Source: Hansfordia pulvinata
Taxonomy: Eukaryota > Ascomycota > Sordariomycetes > Xylariales
Length of the DNA: 64,000 bases
Assembly (NCBI GenBank): GCA_006538405.1
Contig: BJKQ01000008.1
Coordinates: 1,860,001-1,924,000, forward strand
Direction of reading: 5' to 3'
Shown: one piece after another, positions 46,781 through 56,791 of the stretch
Layout of the letters: each line of letters opens with the position of its first letter
Position numbering within the stretch: position 1 is the first letter of the stretch
Made by a program: the position numbers and the translations under genes
The notes under the pieces: model-generated
What the model saw: only the letters and a program-made list of their open reading frames with translations
What the model was told of the DNA's origin: nothing
The model's database searches: none

Positions 46781-48820
46781 GGTCTGTGTGATTCTGGCAC
46801 TCTGTCTATGGTACGGGGGTATAAGAGCTCCGGGACGCTGTCCGGGGCGATGTGTCTGGCGTGTGGATGGGGTTTCTCGGGCTGAACCTGTCACCGGAGG
46901 AGCTGGAGTGGCGGGGAAGGGGAGGGAATGGAACAGAGTGAGGAGGAGTAGTGGTAGAAAGAGGGAAAAGGGGTGCAACAGCGGAAGCTGGGTTGGCAGC
47001 TCCTTTACGTTCCGTTGCCGGTGCCCGGTGTGTGTACCTACCCAGAGACCGGCAGACTGACGAGCGCGGGCGGGGAGGGAGCATGTAGCAGGCTTCTGGT
47101 CCACCGCACGCAGATCGCTCTACGAGTGTTCGCGCCCGGAATCCATTTCTCCTCGAGCCCAGTCGTGACCTGGGCCGGGGGGGTTCCTGCCCCACGGTCA
47201 AGGTGCGTGCCTTCCTGCACTGATGAACTCGTACACTGGGGGCGAAGGTAAGGTTGATACATCAATCAAATACGTCCACGGGTGTTGAAACAGCCCAAGA
47301 TAGGTAGGCCCCCGGGCTGAAGGTATGATGTCAATCTGTGCGTTGAAACCACTGTGGACAGCACTGCATCCATATGGTCAAGCCAACGTACCAACTTGAC
47401 GCATGCATACCGCATTGTCAGGGTAGGTAAGGTAGGTACATGTAGAGGTAAGGTAATGTAAGTACTTACCTACCGTACATAATGTATCCGTCGACCTCCA
47501 GGTCCGTATTGCGTGCGATGCATCAACTTCAATGGCACTGGGATGTGTTGAGCCCGCGTCTGATATAGCTTCGTTGGCTTCTTCTTACCTTACTGATCGT
47601 TCAAAGTTGATACCTACTCGTACCTTACCTATCCAATGCGTCCTTCAACTTACCATCCACAGCTCACCTCGCCTCTCCCACAGCTTGCTTCACCCCCCCC
47701 CCCCCCCCCCCCCCCCCCTCCCTCTGCCTGTCGCGCTACCCATGTCATGCAGCTTCCTGTCCCCGGGGCCGCCGCCAGGACCCCACCACCGCGCGCGCCC
47801 GGCTGGCGTCGAGGGGCACAGGGGCCCAGGGGCCAACGCTGGGAATAGAGGGGCACAGGGGCAGAGGAGGGGCTCCAGCCCCAGTTCTTCTCCCGTTGGG
47901 TGTCTGGGTGCCTACGTCACGCCCCGCCCACTGATCGCTCGCAGCCCGCAACACCGCCAAAAATGGGGCGCCCTCTGTGCAAGTGGCAACCTCCCACGTC
48001 CTCCTCCCACGATCCATGCCACGCCATGACCTCCACGCGCCGCAACACTGCCAAACCCGTGGGGCTTTGACCCGGGGCTACCAGGACCTCCCCCCTGACT
48101 CCGTACTGATTGCAAATCCGCCTTCTTCCTTGGCATATCCTTACTCAACCGCGCCGTCTTTGCGACTTCTGCGGCGCGCCGTGTGCCCACAACAACCCAA
48201 TCCCGATCTGGGCAATGGGTGGTGCATTTTTTTCGGCAAAAGTTCTGACGTGCCGCCACAACTACTACTCGTACGAGTACCCCTACGAGACTCGTAGTAA
48301 CCCACGCCGCCCTAAAGGATGCCCCGCCCGCCCGCCCGCCGCTCCTCTACGGCACTTCGGATGCGGGTAGGGCGATAGCGCCGGCTGTCAGGGCCTGTAC
48401 GACTACGCCTTACTAGTCATCTCGACAGGAGAGGGAGGCACCAGGGGCAGGTTCGGTGAAAGAACCACAAACGCCAGCGCCCCCTTCTTGACGCAGACTC
48501 CGGTGGGAGAATTTCCCAAGATGTCGTTAGCACGCGTAGCACAGTCAACAAGTGGACTTTGATCCGGAGTCCGTGTTAGTCTCTTGTTCGCCAGAATACA
48601 CCGGACTGGCACGACTAAGAGTCCTCTCCAGACAAGTCTCGCATTACATCAGAGTATTCTATCCTTATAGAGAACCACATCGAGCAGACGCCAGACAAGT
48701 AATGGAATAGGTCGCCCATTTAAATCAGCACATCGCATTAATCATCCATCGTCACCCGCGCCACTCGCCCCTTTCTTTATCATGAAATGTTCGTTGACCC
48801 ACGTCCCAATTGCCGCCCCC
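46781..48820. other. Intergenic, GTAC-word-rich, nothing recognised
   Basis: About 2 kb between the GH2 start and the MCM4 stop. Contains clustered GGTA/TACC words (47303-47312, 47420-47480, 47608-47632), a 26-base C run (47693-47718) and a perfect 14-base palindrome, TACTCGTACGAGTA, at 48266-48279. Open frames are short or repeat-driven. Confidence 0.5.
47693..47718. repeat. Poly-C tract, 26 bases
   Basis: Twenty-six consecutive C residues. The complementary poly-G could fold as a G-quadruplex. Its exact length is unlikely to be reliable in any assembly. Confidence 0.9.
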
Positions 48821-51800
48821 TTACGAGACACCCGTCACACGTCGCACACTCTTCCGGGCACCCTCGCCCGTCACCATCACCATGCCTTCCATCTCAAGAG
48901 CTCGCATCGTCTCGGCCAAGTCGGCCGGCTCGACCGGGATGCTCGAGTTCTCTGCCAGCCTCCTGCTCACCTCGCTGAACCGCGCGCTCTGGCCCCCGCT
49001 CGTCATCTCGTCCAACAATCGCAACACGGCGTCCTTGAGTTCGGCCTTGCGCTTGCGCTCGGCCGCACTCGTACCCTCGGTAAGCAGACTCATGTCGATG
49101 CGGCCCTGCGCGTCCGTCGCCGCGGTCTTGAGAGCCGACTGGATCAACCGCTCCGCTTCGAGGACATCAGATCTGGTGACAGTGCTCGCCAGGCGCATCT
49201 TGGCGTGGGCTTCCGCCAGCCGGATCATGGATTCCAGCTGTCGGGTGGTCGCCGTGATCCGCTTCTCCGCCGATCGCACGTCCTGGCCCAGCTTACGCAT
49301 TTTAACGTAGGCTTCAACCAAAGCTTGCGACGCTTCAGGTGAGATCTGAGGTGAACAGTGCGTGCGGGCGTACGAAATGTACGCAGTGAGGAATTCAACG
49401 GGCTATCAGGTGTTAGTCACTGCAGGCTTTCAGCGCGGTAGGGTTGCAACTCACCAGGATCTCGCTACTCGTGGGCGCCGACTGGGGCTTGTCCTCCAGA
49501 TACATGGACAGCAAATGCCTGGCCATTTTGCGATCTGTCGATTCGTTGACGCGATCCAGAATCAGGTAGACCAGGTCGAAACGGGACAAAAGTGTAGGCG
49601 GCAGGTCAATGTTCTGAGGAACCGGCAGGTCAGGGTTGTACCGTGAGCCGATCGGGTTGGCAGAGGCCAGAATGCTGGTCCTGGCATTCAGCGTGGTGAT
49701 GATGCCCGCCTTTGCGACCGAGACGGTCTGCTGCTCCATGACTTCGTGGAGCACAGACCGGGTGGCGTCCGACATTTTGTCAAACTCGTCGATGCAGCAG
49801 ACACCACCGTCCGAAAGCACCAGCGCACCCGACTCGAGCACAAGCTGGCGCGTCTCAGGATCACGGCTGACATAGGCTGTGAGACCGACCGCCGAGGAGC
49901 CTTTGCCGCTGGTGTAGACACCGCGTGGCGCAATCTTGTGGATGTACTGGAGGATCTGCGATTTAGCTGTGGACGGATCACCACACAGCAGAACGTTGAT
50001 GTCGCCACGGTACTTGGGACTGCCGCCCTTTTCAAACGTCTTGTTGGTGCCTCCGAACATTTGCAGCAGGATACCCTTTTTGACGTCGTCCATCTCGTAG
50101 ACTGAAGGGGCCAGCGATCGCGCCAGGAGGTCGTAGATATCGGCACGGGCGCCCGTGGCTTTGATCTTCTCCTCCTCTTCGGGAGTGATGTTGCGCGTCT
50201 GCTCGATGTTGTTCTCCGGGTCGTGGGCTTCCTGGTCAAGGGTGGAGACATCTGCGTCCATGCGCTTGGCGTCGACCTTGGCTACGTGAACAACGTCCAC
50301 GAAGGTCTTGAAGATGCTCTTGACGGAACGCATCCGGGGGTTGACCCGGACGGGACTGACCCGGAAGATACCCGTGATCTGAACCCGATCACCGGCCTTG
50401 CAAAAGTCCACCAGCTCATTGTAGACACAGACGGAGACGGAGTGAGGCGTCTGTCCAGCAGGGACCTCGTCAGGGGTTTCCTGAAGCTTGATGACTTGCT
50501 TGTCCTCAAACTCGCAGCGATTGTGGATGATCTGCATCGAGTTCTTCGACTCGCACACGCGTCGCGGACATTCAGTGGGCTCGCGGATCTTGCCGCGGTC
50601 CAAGCCGACCATGGTGGAGTGGTTGCAGACGTTGCACTTGAAGAAGGCCTGGCGCATGTCGGGAATGACGGGTGTGGCACGGATGACAAGACCCTTGATG
50701 CAGATGAGCTTGTCCATATCGCTCGGGTTGAGATCTCTCAGGTTGGTGACCTCATCAAGACCCCAGGGGCGGGTCATGTAGGTCTGGTCCATGACCTTCT
50801 CCTCAAGAGTCGGGCCTCTGGGACGGCTGGAGGGCGGCGGCTCGTCGCCTCTTTCGGAGCTGGGGAACTGCATGTCTGAGCTGGGCGCGCCGCTGCGCTG
50901 AGATGCCGAGCCACCGTTGCTCTGGCTCCTCTGTCTCGCCGTCTCAGCCTGGGCGAGCTCGATCATGACATCGTGGACCGACTGATCCATCAGAGGCACG
51001 ATTTCCTGGGGGTAATGCTGGATCTGGTGCCAGATTTTCCTGGTGGGCGGGTAGAGCTTCAAGTCGCGGATGTCGACGTAGAGAATGCGCTGCGCGAGAA
51101 GCATCATGTTCTGAAGTTCCTCCCAGTAGACCTTGGTGGTGGCGTCGGGGTCGGCATCAGTCTCCTCGGTGGTCATGCCCGACGCCCACATCCGGTACTT
51201 CTTGGTGAAATTCTTGAGGAAGTCCTTGAAGGAGGCGTATGTGTCGTCGATGGAGACGGTAGTACCCCAGATGGTGGCATTGTCGGTGCCGCCGAGGTTG
51301 TCGGCTTCGGAGGTGTTGGGGTTAAGATTTGAGAAGGAGGCGGCGTCCGAGTGGATCTCGCGCACAACACGGCCAGAGTCGTCGAGGATGACGCGGCTGC
51401 TGGAGCGAGGGCCGCCGCTGAGGATCTCCGAGTTGATGTCACCGCGACGGCTGGTCTTGGCTCGCGGGGTGCGGGTCGGGTCTACGAACAGGCCGCTGCT
51501 CTCGCTGCGGAGGTCGGACTGGGGGTGCAGCTGGCGGCCGGGGCTGGAGCTGGGTTCGTAGCGGATGGGGGAGGACTCGCCCATGGGCCGGCTCACGGCG
51601 CGGGGGGTGCGGTCGCCATCGGTCTGAGTGTCGTCCTGGGTGCTCTGGCGCAGCGGGGAAGAGGCTTCGCCGTTGCCGTTGGCAGGCGCGGGCGATGAGG
51701 ACTGGTAGAAGAGGGGACTGGAGGCGGGCGGGGCATTGGCCTGCGACTGGCGCGTGGCGCGCGGCGTGTTGCCGGACTGCGAGTTCGCGGCGGCGGGGCT

Positions 51801-51887
51801 GCTCTGGGGGGCCTGGGAGCTGCGGGTGTTGCGGGCGGGGGTGGCCGACTGCGAGTTGCGCGTGCGGCGCTGCGATGGCGACGACAT
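48821..51887 (-). CDS. MCM4: MCM4, subunit of the MCM2-7 replicative helicase
   Basis: Subunit of the hexameric helicase loaded at origins and activated at S phase, acting in the nucleus. Exon 1 is 51887-49456 and exon 2 is 49402-48821, joined across a 53-nt intron (CTG|GTGAGT ... CTGATAG) to give SEIL then PVEFLTAYISYARTH; 1004 residues. The disordered Ser/Thr/Pro-rich N-terminus has many SP sites, typical of MCM4 and its CDK/DDK control. A zinc-finger region with CNVCNHS and CPRRVC lies near residue 412; Walker A GDPSTAKSQ near 634; Walker B CIDEFDKM near 697; the arginine-finger region LLSRFDLVY near 769. The C-terminal winged-helix part is in exon 2. The DNTYASFKDFL-like region and long N-terminus favour MCM4 over other MCMs. 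No frame break. Confidence 0.95.
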
Positions 51888-53223
51888 GGTGGCGGGGAGA
51901 CGTCAGCGACGCCGGTGCGGGAGAGAGAGGATCGAGGTTGTGGCGGTGGAGGGCCGGGCAGGGAGGATAGGAGAGAGGGCAGAGAGGGCAAAGTGAGGGT
52001 CGATGCGGAAGGGGACAGCAAATTGCGGCGGGAGGTCGCAAGGGAGGCCGACCGCAGACGCCCGCGGCACCTGCCACATGCACCCTGCCACTTCCCGATC
52101 GGGTTACAGTAGGTTGCGGGTTGGCGGGCAACCAGAGCAACCACGACCGGCCCCTTGCGAGTACGAGTGACTGGTGGCGCGTAAAATTGGGTAGGTACGC
52201 GTTAAGCGGGGGTCCGACGCGATCTTTCGCGTAAATTGATATTGTGCATGTGCTGCATAATTCACAATAAGCCCTGGTCGAAATGTATGCATGCATAAGT
52301 CAATTGAACTCATTAACCCCAGGCTGCAGCCCATTTGATTAACCCCAGCCCAGTGCCTCCAGTCGCGTCACATGCCTGGCATGAACGATCCAGTCAATTA
52401 CACGATTCCAGTGTCTCAACGAGACTGGGCAGGACCTTTCAGCCTATCTCCTATGGATTTCGATTGATTGATGACCTGAAGATTGAAATCTCTTCAACCA
52501 ATCCCACATGAGCGCCTGTGAGACTGCCCAGATCAAAAAAGCTCGCACCTTCGAAGCACCGAACTGCTCGCTCCATGTTCGCGCCTCGCTCGGCGGGTGA
52601 AGCGCCAGTGGCTTTCGTACGCAGAGTAGCTTCAAAAACCGATGCTGGGAGCGCATTCGCGAGAGGACCGGCATCGACGTGAAAACGTTGGCTCATTCAC
52701 CCTCTTAAGAGACTGAGAGTATCTACTCGTACAGCCTGGCGGCATCGAACCGGACCCCTGTCGGGCTATGGAGCGTCGAAGACGTCAGCCAGCCGGCCCC
52801 AGCGACCGGTAGCCAACATACCCCGAGCGCTACGGCTCGCGACGCGAGCCGTCGATGATTGGCGCGAAGGTCTCGGTGCACCAAATGCCTACGGAGTATA
52901 CGGCAGACCCAAGCTTGCCAGCACAGGCACGTGGCAGGCTGGGAACTACGTCCTCTAAGCCCTGACGACCTTGACATCAGCCGGGATACAGGCGCGAGTT
53001 TGACGGTGTCGCTGACTGATGGAACACTCGGCGCCGGGCGTACGGATCACACATACACGCACACACCCAAGAGTTTCAACAAGCGTTCGAAAAGTCTATA
53101 TATTCGTAGCCCAGCTCCTGTATCTTGAGCCTCAGCCTCCAACAGGATATCTATAGCAACCCTCACTGTTGCCGCTGTATTCCAAACCCTTATCTGCCCT
53201 ACCCCCAGCATCAACATCTGATC
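51888..53223. other. Intergenic region upstream of MCM4 and the FAD monooxygenase
   Basis: About 1.3 kb between divergent starts. The MCM4 side is GC-rich and the centre (52240-52400) is AT-richer. No protein motif was found in the short frames. A GGTTCGATGCC-like B-box word occurs near 52740 on the minus strand, without a foldable tRNA around it. Confidence 0.5.
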
Positions 53224-54754
53224 ATGTCGGGCCGAGAGAACCTCCACATCGCCGTCGTGGGCGGCGGCATCGCCGGCATCACGCTGACCATAGCCCTGGC
53301 GAGGCGCGGCGTGGCCATCGACGTGTACGAGCAGGGCCACGCCTTCTCCGAGATCGGGGCCGGCGTCGCGTTCGCGCCCAACTCGATCCAGGCCATGAAG
53401 CTGTGCGACGAGAGCGTGTTCGAGGCGTTTGAGCGCGTCGAGACGCAAAACCAGTGGCCGGATAAGAAGCACGTGTACTTTGACTTCATCGACGGCTCCT
53501 CCTCGCCGGCGGCGACAGCGTCCGGGGGCCAGGGGAAGAAGAAGCCCGAGACCCTCTTCAGCCTGGTCAACGAAAAGGGGGCCAATAGCGTGCACCGCGG
53601 GCAGTTCATGGACGAGATGGCCAAGCTGGTCGACCCGGCCCGCTGCCACTTCCGCAAGCGGCTCCGGGACATCACCCAGGACGACGGGACGGGCAAGACG
53701 GTGCTGCACTTCGCCGACGGCACCACCGCCGAGGCGGACGCCGTCCTGGCGTGCGACGGCATCAAGTCGCGCGTCAGGGCCCTGCTGTTCGGCGAGGACC
53801 ACCCGTGCGCCCACCCGACCTACTCCCACAAGTACGCCTACCGCGCTCTGGTGCCCATGGCCAGGGCGGTCGAGGCCATGGGCCCGGAGAGGGCCATGAA
53901 CGCGTGTCTCTGGGTACGCCTTTCCCTCTATCCGGATCTGCCGCGTCTCATTTGTTACTGGAGAGATCTGAACACCACCACATGGCTTACACAACAGGCA
54001 CGCAGATGGGGCCCGGGGCTCACCTGCTGACGTTCGCCGTCGACCGCGGCGAGACCATGAACCTGGTGGCCTTCGTGACGGACGAGGCCGAGTGGCCCAG
54101 CCACGACCGCCTGACCCTGCCGGCGACCAAGCAGGACATGATGCGCGACTTCGGCCACTTCTGCCCAGCCGTTCTCGAGGCGCTCGACCTGGCAGACGAC
54201 GACATTGATCATGTATGAGCCCCCTCCTCCCCCGGCACCTTCAACGGCCTGCTCCCCCTCCACCCCTTTTCCCCCCACTCACTGACCGACAAACATCCCG
54301 CAACCTTCCGCAGTGGGCCATCTTCGACTTGGGCGCGCACCCGCTTCTGACCTACAGCCGGGGCCGCGTGTGCCTGGTCGGCGACGCGGCGCACGCGACC
54401 AGCCCGCACCACGGCGCGGGCGCGGGCTTCTGCATCGAGGACGCGGCGGTGCTGGCCGCCCTGGTCGCGGACCCGCGGGTCCTCGCCGCCGCCGGGCACG
54501 GGGGTCTCGAGGCCGCGTTCGGGGCCTTCGACGCCGCGCGCCGCGAGCGCACGCAGTGGCTGGTCCAGGACAGCAGGCGGACGGGAGACCTCTACGAGTG
54601 GAGAGCGGCTGGTGCTGGTGATGGTGACGGCAGGAACGGCGCGGGAGATATTGAAGGAGAGCTGAGGGAGAGCTTTGGCCGGATCTGGGGTTTCGATCTG
54701 GACAAGAACGTGGCTGAGGCGAGGGAGGAGCTCGGCCGACGCTTGTCGCGATAG
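53224..54754 (+). CDS. FAD-dependent monooxygenase (salicylate hydroxylase-like)
   Basis: Flavoprotein aromatic hydroxylase of the PHBH/UbiH-type fold. Starting MSGRENLHIAVVGGGIAGI, it has the dinucleotide-binding GxGxxG (here GGGIAG) and an ExG motif (EQGHAFSEIGAGV). VLACDGIKSRVRALLFG follows, and the second FAD motif RVCLVGDAAHATSPHHGAG is near residue 320. Exons: 53224-53913, a middle exon ending at 54212, and 54314-54754. The middle exon start is ambiguous. With the acceptor at 53997 one base is missing, probably at the G run 53912-53914, giving ACLWGTQMGPGAH and 448 residues. With the acceptor at 53963 the frame is exact but adds a non-conserved RSEHHH stretch. Substrate unknown; no biosynthetic cluster surrounds it. 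Confidence 0.85.
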
Positions 54755-55053
54755 TGCTTTTTTGTGATATATTGTCACTTTCTTCCGGCCTGCGGGACAT
54801 CAAATGCGGTTCGATATTGTTCAGTGCTCTAACGCTGCCTTGATTGTTGTATTACGAGCTGTACAGTATTTCTGGAAGTCAGACGACAAACAAAGCTAGC
54901 AGAGAGACTGCCCTGAAGGTCAACTTGCAGTCCTTGAGGCCCAGGAAGTAATGTGAGCTATCCCTGGCCAGTTGCCCCCAGCAATTGATTTGTTTCAGAA
55001 TGTCAACTGTGCAGCTTCTTCATCTTAGCTGTCTTCCATCGTCATCCTCATCA

Positions 55054-55770
55054 TCAAGAGAGCAGTCCACACATGGCAAGGACGACAGTAGTGGTATTCT
55101 CCTCGACGTTAGTGTCCGCAGTGTAGCCGATCCAGCCCTCGCCGACTCTAGCCAGAGCGACTGCGGCATGGGTCAGGTTACGAACCCTCTCGCTGGGAAA
55201 GACAAGGTTCTGTGTCTAGGAGTTTTCGTCTGGGCGGTACAACGCGTCTTGCGGATCAACGCCGGAAAGATATTGGCCTTTCTGACTGTAGGAGCTCGCC
55301 AACTTGACAGAAACCGAGATATTGTCGCCGGCGAAGAAGGTGTGCTGCGCGTTGAGGGAGACGTCGGTCCGGTGGTAGTCGCCCCGGCCCCAGGATAGGC
55401 CAGCGCGGGCCCAGAAGGGCTTCAGATTGCCCGGGCGGGCCCAGGAGCTGAAGGCGAAAGTGGCGATGGCGATGCCGCCGCGCTCCCGCACGTAGTCGAG
55501 GACCGCATTCCAGACCTTGGAATGTTTCGCGAGGGTGAGGGCAGCGTCAGTGAGGAGGACCGCGCAAAAAGGTGGCGAGGCGGAGCTGCTGTTTTCCCCC
55601 AAGAGGCGCAGAGCGCTTTCGGCTTTCTTGACCCGCCGTACGTCAGCTCGCTCGAGGATGGCTGAGAGCATGGGCTCGTACAATTCGTCGAAGTAGGCCG
55701 TGTGTGCGAGCGATATGGCCAGATCACGGCGCCTGCTGAGGGTGGGAGTGGTGGCAGTGGATGTAGCCAT
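55054..55770 (-). CDS. Conserved fungal hypothetical protein, interrupted by an in-frame UAG
   Basis: From 55770 the minus strand encodes MATSTATTPTLSRRRDLAIS and then AVLLTDAALTLAKHSKVWNAV and GGIAIATFAFSSWA. WARAGLSWGRGDYHRTDVSLN completes what resembles a domain recurrent in fungal hypothetical proteins. It reaches a TAG at 55218-55216 after 184 residues. The same frame then continues for a further 53 residues with NLVFPSERVRNLTH, GEGWIGYTADTNVEE and VVLAMCGLLS before TGA at 55056-55054. The downstream part looks like the natural end of the domain. Explanations are a CAG-to-TAG point change, stop readthrough, a very short unrecognised intron ending at the CTAG, or a base-call error. Function unknown. 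Confidence 0.55.
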
Positions 55771-56791
55771 TGCTGGATTGCGAGCTGGTAAATGCCTTAG
55801 TAGTGGCAGTGATCACGATTGGTGCTGCTGAGGGTGTTTGCGGGCGAGCAGACTCGAGAACAGTTGGGCACTTAGAAGAAAGTAAGTCCGTAAAGATATA
55901 AAATTGTAGTGCGAGGACATTAAACTTGTGCGTGGTAAATTCAATACTCGCACTGGATGTTTTCAGAAAGTGTGTCATGTATTTGCCCTCAGAAGGAAGT
56001 TGCGGAACATACCCTTTAACGGTAAGTAAGGTCGTATCGTATCTCAAAGGCAGGCACAGCCTGGAGATGTCAATTCGTACCTTACTTACAAACCGGCAGG
56101 TGCAGCTGGGCGAGATATTCAATGTCGTGGGATTGTGACAATGTGGGCGCGACAAGGTCTTCGGCCCCGAGTATTCAAAACGAGTTACATGTACAGGTTA
56201 GGTACATGGAAGCAGATAAAACTCATTCCAGCCTTATGAAATAACCATTTGCCTCATCTGTCATTCATCTTCTTTGGATTTTACAGAGATCGTGCCAATA
56301 CGGCGAAGCCCTCTTAAAACTGGATGCCCTCATTGATAGGTCTACAGTGACCAGATAGGAGTGCGAGCGCCGTCACTCATATAAACAGAAAGCAGCTAAC
56401 ACATACAGATGACAGAGTCACGGGTAAAGTCAACATGCCCCTAGCTGCTCGGCGTGTAAACGGGCATCTAAATCCGCAGATACGAAACTGTTTGGATCGT
56501 GAATAACTCAATAATGCTTCTCGCGATCGCCTACGGCTGACCCGGCAAGCGTATAGCGGTTGAAACACATAGAGCATTGGTAGCAAAAAGATATCGCTGT
56601 CTGCCGCGCTGGGCGCATCACCGTAAGAATTCCAAGTGTTCGCCTCACCCTCAAAGAACACCGCAAATGCGCGCGTCGCAGATCGTCGACAGAACTGTTC
56701 AAGAAGCAAGGCGGCGTGGCCGGTAGTGCTGAACATCAAGACCCGCCTGCAGGAGTGGCAGCGACCACGCATATTATACCTCTAATCATCC
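55771..56791. other. Intergenic, nothing recognised
   Basis: About 1 kb between the start of the conserved hypothetical gene and the end of the Ku80 gene. AT-richer than the flanks. Contains AAGGTA/GTACCTT words near 56020-56090 and a GTACATG-type palindromic cluster near 56187-56206. No gene or RNA was seen. Confidence 0.5.

Noticed and set aside
52720..52790. tRNA-like B-box word (GGTTCGATGCC) on the minus strand
   Set aside because: No A box at the right spacing and no acceptor stem could be formed.
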